Origin: Calothrix sp. MO_167.B12
GTDB taxonomy: Bacteria > Cyanobacteriota > Cyanobacteriia > Cyanobacteriales > Nostocaceae
Direction of reading: 5' to 3'
Assembly (NCBI GenBank): GCA_030066045.1
Contig: JASJCJ010000001.1
Coordinates: 62,001-126,000, forward strand
DNA: 64,000 bases
Made by a program: the position numbers and the translations under genes. A model generated the notes under the pieces. That model had not been told where the DNA came from, ran no database searches, and saw nothing but the letters and a program-made list of their open reading frames with translations. Shown here one piece after another: positions 1-9,233 of this stretch. How positions within the stretch are numbered: position 1 is the stretch's first letter; each line of letters starts with the position of its first letter.

Positions 1-977
1 CTGCTTTTAGGTCAGAGTTTCCAGCAGAAGTGCGGATTATAGATTTAAAAGCAGATAAAATCCAAGCCAGACTACCCAGACTAATACGTTATTTACGACA
101 GCATCAACCTACAGCCTTATTATCAGCTAATCACTATGCCAATGAAATGGCTATATTAGCCAAATATCTCTCACGTGTGCCTACAAAGGTAGTAGTTTCC
201 GATCAAACTAATTTATCCGTAGAAACAAAGAAAAAATCTCCTTTGAGTGGCAGATATTGGGCACCTTTGGCTTTAAAATTGCTTTATCCTGGGGCTGATG
301 GCAGAATAGCTCCCTCTATTGGTGTAGCTCAGGACTTGGTTAGTATAACTGGTTTGCCAATAGATAAATTTCAGGTCATTTACAATCCGGTAATCAATCC
401 CACAATTTTTGCTAAAGCAAAAGAGCCTGTAGACCATCCTTGGTTTGCTCCTGGGGAGTTACCAGTAATCTTGGCAGCCGGAAGACTAGAAAAACAAAAA
501 GACTTCCCCACTCTCATTCGAGCTTTTGCAAAAGTACGAGAGGTGACACCATCTCGATTAGTCATTTTTGGTACAGGCTCTGAACATTCTAGATTAAAAA
601 GTTTAATTAATGAATTGGACTTAGAAGATTATGTAGATCTACCCGGTTTTACCAAGAATCCCTATGCCTATGTTGCCAAATCAGCAGTACTGACATTATC
701 TTCTGCTTGGGAAGGATTACCCACATTTTTGATTGAGACTATGGCTTTGGGTATACCAGTGGTTTCGACTGATTGTCCGAGTGGTCCAGCAGAAATTTTA
801 GACAATGGCAAATATGGTGATTTAGTCCCTGTTGACGATCCTCCAGCTCTGGCAGAAGCAATTTTAAACATCTTATCTGGTAATTACAAATCTGCATCTC
901 TAGATTGGTTAGAACAATTCACTGTAGAACAGACTACTCAAAAATATCTAGATATGCTCGGTATTCAAGTTGAATAA
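1..977 (+). CDS. Glycosyltransferase family 4, 5' end cut by window
   Basis: This is a GT4 (GT-B fold) glycosyltransferase that would add a sugar to a lipid-linked repeat unit on the cytoplasmic face of the membrane. The C-terminal half carries the nucleotide-sugar domain: AAGRLEKQKDF, then the acidic E-x7-E motif in WEGLPTFLIETMALG, then GPAEIL. The ORF track starts at GTG 30, but the same frame is open to the window edge (AFRSEFPAE precedes it), so the true start lies to the left and GTG 30 is probably internal. It ends 9 bp before the next gene, so co-transcription is likely. The donor and acceptor sugars cannot be read from sequence. Confidence 0.9.
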   Translation, partial: AFRSEFPAEVRIIDLKADKIQARLPRLIRYLRQHQPTALLSANHYANEMAILAKYLSRVPTKVVVSDQTNLSVETKKKSPLSGRYWAPLALKLLYPGADGRIAPSIGVAQDLVSITGLPIDKFQVIYNPVINPTIFAKAKEPVDHPWFAPGELPVILAAGRLEKQKDFPTLIRAFAKVREVTPSRLVIFGTGSEHSRLKSLINELDLEDYVDLPGFTKNPYAYVAKSAVLTLSSAWEGLPTFLIETMALGIPVVSTDCPSGPAEILDNGKYGDLVPVDDPPALAEAILNILSGNYKSASLDWLEQFTVEQTTQKYLDMLGIQVE

Positions 978-986
978 ATTCTCAAA

Positions 987-1931
987 ATGAAAATTGCATT
1001 GATTATTGCCTACTTTGGTAAATGGCCAATTTGGTTTCCTGCTTTTCTCGAATCTTGTAAATATAATTCTGGAGTTGATTGGATTTTATTCACAGATTGC
1101 GAGATACCTAATTTTACAGTAAATAATGTCAAGTTTGTGCAATTTACTGTTGAAGATTTTAATTCACTAGCTTCAAATAAATTGGGATTTCAAGTAAATC
1201 TCCCATTTATTTACAAAATGTGTGATTTCAAACCTACATTTGGTCTTGTTTTTGAAGATTATCTCAAAAATTATGATTTTTGGGGGCATTGCGATCTAGA
1301 TGTAGTTTGGGGTAATATTCGTAAATTTATCACTGATGATATTTTGAATCATCATGAAATTATTTCGGGAGGGAAAGAAATTATATCTGGACATTTTTGC
1401 CTGTATAAAAATACAAATAAAATAAATAATATTTTCACAAAACTATCTTATTATAAAAGCCAATTAACATCGTCAGAACATACCTGCTTTGATGAATCGG
1501 CAATGACAAATATAATTAAAAATTTATCAAATAAGGGTGAGGTCACAGTTTATTGGCCAAAGTGGTTAGTTAATTTCCCTAACTTAGAAAAACCAATGCC
1601 GGCAGCTCGGTTAGGAGTTCATGTTAATCGTTGGTATTGGGAAGCAGGAAAATTATATAATCGTTCCCATGAAGTAATGTATATACATTTTATGACATGG
1701 AAAAAAAGTCTTACATCTTGTAAATTTGATTACTCAGATAACCCTACATCTTTCTATATATCTTACTCTCATATTGGATTGAATAAAGCAGATAGACCAT
1801 CATTAACATCTCAATTATCTTCATTGTTTGTATTAATTCAGACATTGATCTATTTTGATTACAAAGTTTGGTATCGTCGAATTAATCATTATGTAATCAA
1901 AAAAATATTGTACAGATTTAATGAAATTTAA
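987..1931 (+). CDS. DUF6625-type polysaccharide biosynthesis protein
   Basis: The 314-residue protein opens with MKIALIIAYFGKWPIWF, followed by a WILFTDC segment and a WGHCDLDVVWG segment. These are typical of the DUF6625 family, which sits in capsule and O-antigen clusters and resembles small GT-A transferases; CDLD could be the metal-binding DxD motif. Function is inferred from family and context, as no member is known to me in biochemical detail. It follows the GT4 gene by 9 bp. It is more AT-rich than the flanking GT4 genes, which suggests a separate origin. Confidence 0.7.
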   Translation: MKIALIIAYFGKWPIWFPAFLESCKYNSGVDWILFTDCEIPNFTVNNVKFVQFTVEDFNSLASNKLGFQVNLPFIYKMCDFKPTFGLVFEDYLKNYDFWGHCDLDVVWGNIRKFITDDILNHHEIISGGKEIISGHFCLYKNTNKINNIFTKLSYYKSQLTSSEHTCFDESAMTNIIKNLSNKGEVTVYWPKWLVNFPNLEKPMPAARLGVHVNRWYWEAGKLYNRSHEVMYIHFMTWKKSLTSCKFDYSDNPTSFYISYSHIGLNKADRPSLTSQLSSLFVLIQTLIYFDYKVWYRRINHYVIKKILYRFNEI

Positions 1932-2010
1932 ATCTGTATGTGCAATATAATATATGTTTATGGAAGCATTTATCAAATAAATTAGTAATAATTAAATTTT
2001 AGTTTCATTG

Positions 2011-3282
2011 ATGAAAAAAATAAAACGTGAATTACAACATATAGGTAAAAACCAGACTCGCAATTTTCTTAATCTTCTATTAGCTAGACCGTTAAGGATG
2101 TCTAATTTTAAGTCTATGACTTTAGATTGGGATGATGTGGAGTTAGTTAATAATTTACTATTAAATCATTCATCTTGGCAAGACACCAAAATAGTTTCTC
2201 AATACGAATCTGAATTTGCCCAATGGAATGGCTCAAAATATGCTTTTGCTTTTATGGCTGCCCGGGTAGCACTGAGTGCTTGTATTTATGCCCTAGACTT
2301 ACAACCAGGAGATGAGGTTATTTTACCTGGTTATACTTGTGTAGTTGTTCCCAATGCCTTTAAATGGGCTGGGGTAAACACGGTTTATTGCGATATAGAA
2401 TTGGATACCTATGGACTTGACATTAAAGAAGTAGAAAAGAAAATTACTTCTAAAACCCGTGCCATTTTATTGCACCACCTCTACGGGATTGTGTGTCGTG
2501 ATTATGAAGCTATTTTAGATTTGGCGAAACGTCATGATTTAAAAGTCATTGAAGATTGTGCCCATTCCACAGGAGCTGAATATCAAGGACGTAAGGTGGG
2601 TAACTTTGGTGATGTTGCCATTTATAGTAGCGAAAAATCTAAAATTTTCAACACTATTCAAGGTGGACTAGCTGTTACCAATGATGAATGTTTAGCACAG
2701 AGAATTCAAGAATACTATAACCAAGCCTCCCTTCCAGATGAAAATTTAATTGAAAGGCAATTAAATAACGTGCTTTTGGAATTTTACCAGTTCAAGCATC
2801 CTCAATCTTGGTGGCTTGGGGATATCTACCACCTTTTACATGGTGATTGTGTCATATATACTACTAGTAATCAAGAAATGCAAGGAATTCGTCCTGCTGA
2901 TTATGGTATGAAAATGCCAGCACCCATTGCAGCTGTGGGACTCAACCAACTGAAAAAAATTGATTATTATATTGATTTAAGAAGAAAAAATGCTCAAACG
3001 TGGGATCTGTGGTGTGAGAAAAATAATTATCAAAAACCATTGGTAATTGAAGGTTCTGTTCCATCTTATTTATTGTATCCAGTTCTAGTGGAACCCGAAA
3101 TCAAGCAGAACGTTAAATGGTGGGGATTTAAAAAATTTAACGTTAGTGTTGGTGATTGGTTTACCAGTCACTTACATCCCGTACCAGGAAAGATACCAGG
3201 ATGTAAAAATGCTGATACTGCCGTTGAAAGATGCATTAATTTTCCGACTTTAAATCAGATGTGTAAATTTCCTGCTTCTTAA
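2011..3282 (+). CDS. DegT/DnrJ/EryC1/StrS aminotransferase family protein
   Basis: This is a PLP-dependent sugar aminotransferase-fold enzyme, the class that converts nucleotide-linked keto-sugars into amino sugars. Visible family landmarks are PGDEVILPGYTC, VIEDCAHSTGAEYQG and SSEKSKIFNTIQGG. By alignment with the usual K-N-I-T-T-G-E-G-G spacing the Schiff-base lysine is K211, so the site looks intact. The ORF track starts at TTG 2008; ATG 2011 (MKKIKREL) is preferred. Its presence suggests that the polymer contains an amino sugar, though the substrate is unknown. Length, 423 aa, is normal for the family. Confidence 0.85.
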   Translation: MKKIKRELQHIGKNQTRNFLNLLLARPLRMSNFKSMTLDWDDVELVNNLLLNHSSWQDTKIVSQYESEFAQWNGSKYAFAFMAARVALSACIYALDLQPGDEVILPGYTCVVVPNAFKWAGVNTVYCDIELDTYGLDIKEVEKKITSKTRAILLHHLYGIVCRDYEAILDLAKRHDLKVIEDCAHSTGAEYQGRKVGNFGDVAIYSSEKSKIFNTIQGGLAVTNDECLAQRIQEYYNQASLPDENLIERQLNNVLLEFYQFKHPQSWWLGDIYHLLHGDCVIYTTSNQEMQGIRPADYGMKMPAPIAAVGLNQLKKIDYYIDLRRKNAQTWDLWCEKNNYQKPLVIEGSVPSYLLYPVLVEPEIKQNVKWWGFKKFNVSVGDWFTSHLHPVPGKIPGCKNADTAVERCINFPTLNQMCKFPAS

Positions 3283-3364
3283 GCGGATTTTAAATAGCAA
3301 TCAAGTAATAATTTTCAGTGCTAATTAACTAAAATCTTTTGATTTCTCAAACAGATGTAATAGG

Positions 3365-4693
3365 ATGTTTATAGATAATCCCCGGGTTCTCATTGTTGCC
3401 CAACACGCCTCTTTAAAATTTGGTGGTGAAGCTGCTTTACCCTGGCATTACTTTCAATTTCTTCGCCAACGAAAAGTTGAAGCTTGGTTGGTAGTTCATG
3501 ATTGGACTCGTGATGAACTCAAATCATTTTTCCATGAAGACTTTGACCGTATTTACTTTGTACCCGATCCCCCTTGGTTGCGTGTTTTAGGAAAGTGGAG
3601 TAGGGTATTACCCAGTAGACTCGGCAATTTTACGGTGCGATTAGTGTCCCGACTATTAGCCCAGTTACTATATCAACGTCCTATCATCAAACAAGCGATC
3701 GCAGAGCAACAAATTGATGTTATTCATCAACCCATGCCTGTATCACCTAAAGAACCATCTATGATGTTTGGTCTAGGTGTTCCGGTGGTTATCGGACCTA
3801 TGAATGGGGGAATGGATTACCCTCCAAGTTTCCAGTGTATGCAAAGTTGGTTTACCCGTAAGACATTAAATATTGCTCGTCTGGGAAGTAATTTGTTTAA
3901 TATTATAATTCCCGGTAAACTGATGGCTACTACCTTATTAGTTGCTAACTCACGCACAAAAGATGCATTACCTAAACCTATTCGTGGCAAGGTAATTGAA
4001 TTGGTAGAAAATGGTATTGACTCTGCAACATGGCAACCTCATTTTCACAATCACACAGGAAAAGATGCAACTCAACAATTAACAATAACACCTCAAAAAC
4101 CAACCAAGTTTGTATTTGTTGGTAGATTGGTTGACTGGAAAGCAGTAGATTTATTAATCCTTGCTTTTAAGCAGGTAGTAGAACAAATACCAGCAGAATT
4201 GGAGATTATCGGTAAAGGACCTAAACGAGTGGCTTTAGAATCCTTAGCCAAAGAACTGGGTTTAATTCATTCCCAACTCTCCCACGAAATTCCAAATTCA
4301 GAAGTAGTTAAATTTACTGGTTGGTTAACACGAACTGAATGTGCCCGACATTTAGAACTTGCTGACGTATTAGTACTTCCTAGTTTATTTGAATGTGGAG
4401 GTGCGGTAGTACTAGAAGCTATGGCTATGGGCATTCCTGTAATAGCAACTCATTGGGGTGGACCTGCTGACTATCTGGATACATCCTGTGGCATTCTCGT
4501 CCAACCGACTTCCCGAGAGCCATTTATTAACGACCTAGCAGAAGCAATGGTGAAAATGGCAAAATCTCCCGAATTACGGCAAGCAATGGGTAAAGCAGGT
4601 CGTCAGCGAGTAATTGACAACTTTGACTGGGAAGTGAAAGCAACAAAAATTATTGACGTTTATCAGGAAGCGATCGCCAGAACAAAAACCTAA
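3365..4693 (+). CDS. Glycosyltransferase family 4
   Basis: This is a GT-B fold glycosyltransferase of 442 aa. The N-terminal acceptor domain has a glycine-rich GGEAALPWHYF stretch and GPMNGGMDYPPSF. The C-terminal donor domain has FVFVGRLVDWKAVDLL and the E-x7-E motif in FECGGAVVLEAMAMG, followed by HWGGPADYL. Its nearest look-alike in the window is the GT4 at 5579 (same GPxNGG and GGAVVLEAMA blocks), so the two may be diverged duplicates. HIP1 sites lie inside the gene near 3695 and 4669. It is followed after 17 bp by a small membrane-protein gene. Confidence 0.9.
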   Translation: MFIDNPRVLIVAQHASLKFGGEAALPWHYFQFLRQRKVEAWLVVHDWTRDELKSFFHEDFDRIYFVPDPPWLRVLGKWSRVLPSRLGNFTVRLVSRLLAQLLYQRPIIKQAIAEQQIDVIHQPMPVSPKEPSMMFGLGVPVVIGPMNGGMDYPPSFQCMQSWFTRKTLNIARLGSNLFNIIIPGKLMATTLLVANSRTKDALPKPIRGKVIELVENGIDSATWQPHFHNHTGKDATQQLTITPQKPTKFVFVGRLVDWKAVDLLILAFKQVVEQIPAELEIIGKGPKRVALESLAKELGLIHSQLSHEIPNSEVVKFTGWLTRTECARHLELADVLVLPSLFECGGAVVLEAMAMGIPVIATHWGGPADYLDTSCGILVQPTSREPFINDLAEAMVKMAKSPELRQAMGKAGRQRVIDNFDWEVKATKIIDVYQEAIARTKT

Positions 4694-4710
4694 CAGGAGT
4701 TATTATAACA

Positions 4711-5298
4711 ATGCACATATTAGCCACGATCCAAAAAGAACACTGGCAGGTGTTAATTGGTGATCCCACCCCCATTGGTTGGCTAACTTTTGTCGCATAT
4801 CTGATTGCTTGTTTTTTGTGCGTTTTTTGGGCATTGCGTATCAGTCGTTTCTCTTCCCTGCGTCAATCAGGTCAGCTTCCCTGGCTGTGGTGGAGTTTGG
4901 CAATTATCTTGTTGCTACTGGGACTGAATAAACAATTAGATATTCAGTCTTGGTTGAGGATAGCTAGTAAGGAATTAACCATAGCCCAAGGCTGGTCTAA
5001 CCACCGCAGTACTATGTATATAGGGTCTGCTGCTGTGCTATTTACCACTGTTTTAGCTTTATTGGTGTTTGTGGGCAGAGCATTACGCAACCTCTGGCAA
5101 AAGTATTGGTTAGTACTACTTGGTCTGGTGTTTTTGAACAGTTATATTCTGTTTCGAGCTCCACCCATATTTCGCGCTACTCGCTTGCTGCTGAATTGGC
5201 GACTGGAGGAATTACAAAATAGCTGGCTTTTAGAAATAGCGGGTATTGCTTGCATCGGGGTGTCGGCAATGAATAATCTTCGGAATTTTCGTAAATAG
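4711..5298 (+). CDS. Small integral membrane protein, unknown function
   Basis: I do not recognise a characterised family. The 195-residue protein has four or five predicted membrane segments: about residues 20-42, 57-72, 104-124, 131-150 and 170-186. A conserved-looking soluble segment (GWSNHRSTMYIG) lies between the second and third. It starts 17 bp after the GT4 stop with a possible SD (aggag) upstream, so it probably shares that transcript. Related short proteins are sometimes labelled isopropylmalate isomerase in databases; nothing in this sequence resembles LeuC or LeuD. It is too small to be a standard Wzy polymerase. Confidence 0.6.
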   Translation: MHILATIQKEHWQVLIGDPTPIGWLTFVAYLIACFLCVFWALRISRFSSLRQSGQLPWLWWSLAIILLLLGLNKQLDIQSWLRIASKELTIAQGWSNHRSTMYIGSAAVLFTTVLALLVFVGRALRNLWQKYWLVLLGLVFLNSYILFRAPPIFRATRLLLNWRLEELQNSWLLEIAGIACIGVSAMNNLRNFRK

Positions 5299-5578
5299 AT
5301 ATAGATGTAGTAAGTACTTTTACCTTGTTAGAGAGCTTTCGCAATTATCGGGAGGTGCGAGGGAAAATAGAGAGCGATCGCTAGATGAGGTTTATAGTAG
5401 CCTGGACGCAGAAGACCATTTACCAAAACCACACACTACATCCCCCATAGCCCCTATCCTGCTTCCAAAACTGGCGGTGACCATATTATCACACTTACGG
5501 TTTGCCTACCATAATCACCAATTGTTCTAATAGCTATGATCCTTATAAACCTAGGGGTCAAATTTTGGAGAAATAAAA

Positions 5579-6856
5579 ATGGCTAATAAAAAATTGAAAG
5601 TATTACTGATTATAGAGCAATGCAATCCGGAAGGTTTTTCCGTTCCTTTAGAAGGTTATAATTACTACAAAGCCATTAGTGAAATAGCTGATGTCACCCT
5701 AGTTACTCATGGCAGGAATGAAAAAACTATTCAAAAAATAGCTGCTCACAAAGATGTTGTTTATATCCATGAAAGCAATTTCAGTGGTAAATATCATTCC
5801 TTAGTAGAAAAATTAACTTATAGGGGTAGAGTCAATTGGCCTCTATATAATGCCCTTAGTTACCCAATATATGCAGAATTTAATCACAAGGTTTATCAAA
5901 AATTCAAAAATGAAGTGCGTAGGGGAGACTATGATATAGTGCACGCCCTGACTCCTATGATGCCTAGGTATCCAGTCAAGATAGCTAGAGAATGTAAAAA
6001 TACTCCTTTTATTCTTGGACCAGTTAATGGAGGCGTTCCTTTCCCATCAGGATTTCAAGAAGTAGCTAAACAAGAATCGGCTCATTTCAACTTTTTACGA
6101 GCTGTTGGCAGATATCTAATTCCTGGATATGTAGAAACTTATAAAAAAGCGGATAAAGTACTAGCAGGTTCTACTTTTACTTTAAAATTATTGAAGAGTT
6201 TATTTAAATTTTCCGAAGATAATATAGAACTATTTTATGAGAACGGTATTTCTAGTAATTTTCTTAATTATAAACCTAAACTCCAACAATATGAAAAAAT
6301 AAACTTACTCTTTGTTGGTAGACTAGTTCCCTACAAAGGAGCAGATATGGTTATAGAAGCCATTGCTCAATTAGAACAATCTATCCGCGATCAAGTACTA
6401 TTAACCATAGTTGGCGATGGTTCAGAAAAAACCTCTTTAGAATTAAGAGTAAAAGAACTTAATTTAAGTAATATAGTCAAATTTGCAGGCTGGGTTCCTC
6501 AACATAAGACAGTTGAATATTATCGTCAGGCAGATATATTTTGTTTCCCTTCTGTCCGCGAATTTGGTGGAGCGGTGGTATTAGAAGCTATGGCTTGTGG
6601 ACTACCATGTATCGTTGTTAATAATGGTGGCATTGGAGAATATGTAACAGAAAAAACTGGTTTTAGCATCGAGCCAATTTCTAAAGAATACGTTATAAAA
6701 GAAGTATCTGACAAGATAAGTATTCTTGCAAAAAATCAAAAAATGCTTGGGGTAATGTCAACCCAAGCTGTTGAGAGAGTCAAAGAATTTGAATGGGGTA
6801 ATAAAGCAAATAAAATAGTTAATTTATATCAAGATATGGTTAGTAAATATAAATGA
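5579..6856 (+). CDS. Glycosyltransferase family 4
   Basis: This GT-B glycosyltransferase of 425 aa is preceded by a good SD (ggag, 7 bp before ATG). The N-terminal half shows GPVNGGVPFPSGF. The donor domain shows LLFVGRLVPYKGADMV, FAGWVPQHKTVEYY and the E-x7-E motif in REFGGAVVLEAMACG. It is a relative of the GT4 encoded at 3365. A gap of 280 bp separates it from the previous gene, so it may begin a new transcript. Confidence 0.9.
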   Translation: MANKKLKVLLIIEQCNPEGFSVPLEGYNYYKAISEIADVTLVTHGRNEKTIQKIAAHKDVVYIHESNFSGKYHSLVEKLTYRGRVNWPLYNALSYPIYAEFNHKVYQKFKNEVRRGDYDIVHALTPMMPRYPVKIARECKNTPFILGPVNGGVPFPSGFQEVAKQESAHFNFLRAVGRYLIPGYVETYKKADKVLAGSTFTLKLLKSLFKFSEDNIELFYENGISSNFLNYKPKLQQYEKINLLFVGRLVPYKGADMVIEAIAQLEQSIRDQVLLTIVGDGSEKTSLELRVKELNLSNIVKFAGWVPQHKTVEYYRQADIFCFPSVREFGGAVVLEAMACGLPCIVVNNGGIGEYVTEKTGFSIEPISKEYVIKEVSDKISILAKNQKMLGVMSTQAVERVKEFEWGNKANKIVNLYQDMVSKYK

Positions 6857-6961
6857 TACTAAGAATATTTTTGGTGAGAGAGCTATAAAATTAATTCACT
6901 AGCAATAAACATTCTCTAATAAAACTACAATTTTGAAATTATATAATATATAGGCTAATTA

Positions 6962-7945
6962 ATGATGAAAAATAAACAAAATGTTCGTTTAGATCCCGTA
7001 TTCGTAATTGGCTATAGTAGATCGGGAACAACCATGCTACGTCTAATGCTCAATAGACATCCAGACCTGTTCATACCGAAAGAATCTGAATATTTTCAAA
7101 AAGTTCCGAGACAATATCGCGATCGAATTCACCAAGTGAAAGATATTGATCGCATACTCAAAACCCTCCCTAATTATTATGATTCTATTTTAAATGAAGA
7201 ACAGTTTAGAGAGTTATTGAAACAGAATCTACCAGGTGATAACAGAATACTACTAGCTTGTTTATATCAAGCTTGTGCAGCTTCTATGGGTAAAAATGAT
7301 GTGCGTTGGGGAGAAAAAAAGCCTCAGAATTGGCAGTTTGTTTATCGATTACAAAGCTGGTATCCACAAGCTCAGTTTGTGAATATTATTCGCGATCCAA
7401 GGGATGTAATTACATCTATGGAGAGGTCCTTATCTGAAATAGTACCACTCCGGACGATTTTTCCTGCACATATAATCCTTGCATGGCAATGGCAATTTGT
7501 TTTTAAAACTATGATTCAGCAGGAAAAAATATTGGGGAACCAACGTTATTTAAAACTGAGATATGAAGATTTAGTATCAGAACCAATTACTCATCTAACT
7601 ACAATTTGTGAATTTTTGAGTTTATCAATAAACTTTGTTAATGATATGCTTAATTTCAATGAAGATGCTCGCGATCCCAAAATAGGTGATGGTGGTCAGC
7701 ATATGTTAGGTACCAAGAAAAAATTAAATGTGCAAAGCATTGGTAATTTTAATAAATTTTTGAGTGAACAGCAAATTAGAGAAATTGAATTTATTTGTGG
7801 AGATATAATGGAAGAAATGGGATATGTAAGACTTTACAACTCTCCCACATTTGCTGATCGTACGCGTATTATTACTATTTGTAATATACTCACAAGTATG
7901 TGGAGATGTGTTCGTGGTACGCGCTTAATCATGGGTAGTCTTTGA
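6962..7945 (+). CDS. PAPS-dependent sulfotransferase family protein
   Basis: This enzyme should transfer sulfate from PAPS to a hydroxyl group, here most likely on a sugar of the polysaccharide. The 5'-phosphosulfate loop is clear near residues 16-32 (GYSRSGTTMLRLMLNRHP) and the 3'-phosphate site near residues 139-154 (NIIRDPRDVITSM). Length (327 aa) is normal for the Sulfotransfer_1/3 families, and I see no signal peptide or TM anchor. APS kinase is encoded at 33974, at the far end of the same locus, and could supply PAPS. Two ATGs lie three bases apart (6962 and 6965). The substrate is inferred from context only. Confidence 0.88.
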   Translation: MMKNKQNVRLDPVFVIGYSRSGTTMLRLMLNRHPDLFIPKESEYFQKVPRQYRDRIHQVKDIDRILKTLPNYYDSILNEEQFRELLKQNLPGDNRILLACLYQACAASMGKNDVRWGEKKPQNWQFVYRLQSWYPQAQFVNIIRDPRDVITSMERSLSEIVPLRTIFPAHIILAWQWQFVFKTMIQQEKILGNQRYLKLRYEDLVSEPITHLTTICEFLSLSINFVNDMLNFNEDARDPKIGDGGQHMLGTKKKLNVQSIGNFNKFLSEQQIREIEFICGDIMEEMGYVRLYNSPTFADRTRIITICNILTSMWRCVRGTRLIMGSL

Positions 7946-8018
7946 TTGTTAATTATTTTAATCTAGATAATTTAGGTTCCAAAATATAACTTAAAAGCAG
8001 TAAAATTTAGGAAAAAAT

Positions 8019-8924
8019 ATGACAAGTGATACATTAAAGTACTCTAGTGCCTTTGCAAAACTGACTGAGCGGACTTGGACAGGAAAGTATAATCGCACAA
8101 TGGAGAGATTAGTTGCTAGATTTCATCTTGGAAGGAGAGCTTATAGCTTTTTACAGAGTCAACGAGAAATTATCAACTCCAATGATGCAAAAAAACATCT
8201 ACAAATTTCTCCCAAATCTGTGTTTGACGGTGTAACAGCTAACACATACGTCGAAAAAATTCGTCAAGAAGGAGTAGCTTTTGGTATTAATTTACCAACT
8301 CCCATGGTAGACGAAATTTATCAGTATGCTTGTACAGCTCCTTGTTATGGTACTGGCACTGCAAGAGATGAAGGTGACTTTCTAATTACAGAGGTCAAGA
8401 ATGGTTATCTTCGAGGGAAACATCCGATCGCATTAGCAGAGTTTAGCAACTCTACTTTAATGGGTTCTCAAGCTATCAATAATTTAGTACAAGATCCTCT
8501 ACTTTTGGAGGTCGCTCGAAATTATCTTGGTTATTGGCCAACTAAAATATTAAGGTATATGAGTTGGACTCTAGTTTCAAGTTTACCTGAGGAACAACAA
8601 AAGCGTCTAAATGAACCAGTTATCTATCACTACGATATTCCTAGTTATAATTCTGTCAGAATTTATTTTTATATAACTGATGTGGATGCATCTTCTGGAC
8701 CTCATATTATGATTAAAAATTCCCACGATAAAAAGCCTTTAAAGATGCTATTTGCTCCATGTCAGCAAACTGATGATGCTATACATAATTATTATGGGCA
8801 AGAAAAAGAAATCATCATTGAAGGAAATAGGGGATTTGGGTTTTTTCAGGATCCTTACTGTTTTCATAAAGCAACTACGCCAGTTACATCAGACCGCTTA
8901 TTACTACAAATTAGATATTTTTGA
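8019..8924 (+). CDS. Phytanoyl-CoA dioxygenase (PhyH)-like Fe(II)/2OG oxygenase
   Basis: This is a 301-residue member of the PhyH-type non-heme iron dioxygenases. The metal triad can be placed: H204 and D206 in YHYD, and H283 in FHKATTP. R293 (SDRLLLQIRY) fits the 2-oxoglutarate carboxylate ligand. The segment VRIYFYITDVDASSGPH is a typical jelly-roll core strand for the family. Lying between a sulfotransferase and a GT2, it may hydroxylate or otherwise oxidise a sugar or an acyl group on the polymer; that role is inference. The ORF track also lists 8752-8937 in another frame, which is a shadow. Confidence 0.8.
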   Translation: MTSDTLKYSSAFAKLTERTWTGKYNRTMERLVARFHLGRRAYSFLQSQREIINSNDAKKHLQISPKSVFDGVTANTYVEKIRQEGVAFGINLPTPMVDEIYQYACTAPCYGTGTARDEGDFLITEVKNGYLRGKHPIALAEFSNSTLMGSQAINNLVQDPLLLEVARNYLGYWPTKILRYMSWTLVSSLPEEQQKRLNEPVIYHYDIPSYNSVRIYFYITDVDASSGPHIMIKNSHDKKPLKMLFAPCQQTDDAIHNYYGQEKEIIIEGNRGFGFFQDPYCFHKATTPVTSDRLLLQIRYF

Positions 8925-9233
8925 TAGATGTTTATAGATTTTACTTCTAGATATTAAATACTTGCGATTAAGAATATCTAAGCCGATACAAAATATGGCA
9001 TCAGTAAAACTATTCCATATGAGCAAACATTACAGATGTCATATTGTTTCGGTAATCATTTAATTTGTCGTGCTTCTTGAGCTTGAGAGATACATATTTG
9101 AAGTTAAACAACTGATTAATTTAGCTTTATGCTGTAGCTCATTAGAGTTATAACTGGTATACAAAAAAACTGGTGATTGAAAATACAATATCGAAATCAG
9201 GTTAATATCTATATTCACAAAACATTTATACCA
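8925..9233. other. Intergenic stretch, no gene seen
   Basis: This AT-rich stretch of about 310 bp lies between the dioxygenase gene and the GT2 gene. The minus-strand ORF at 9060-9242 has no family features and overlaps the GT2 start, so I leave it out. No repeat or clear terminator was found by eye. Confidence 0.5.

Noticed and set aside
4711-5298. Isopropylmalate isomerase or Wzy polymerase
   Set aside because: It has only four or five TM helices in 195 residues, too few for Wzy, and no LeuC/LeuD features.
8752-8937. 61-aa ORF overlapping the dioxygenase gene
   Set aside because: It is an out-of-frame shadow of the conserved C-terminal part of the PhyH-like gene.
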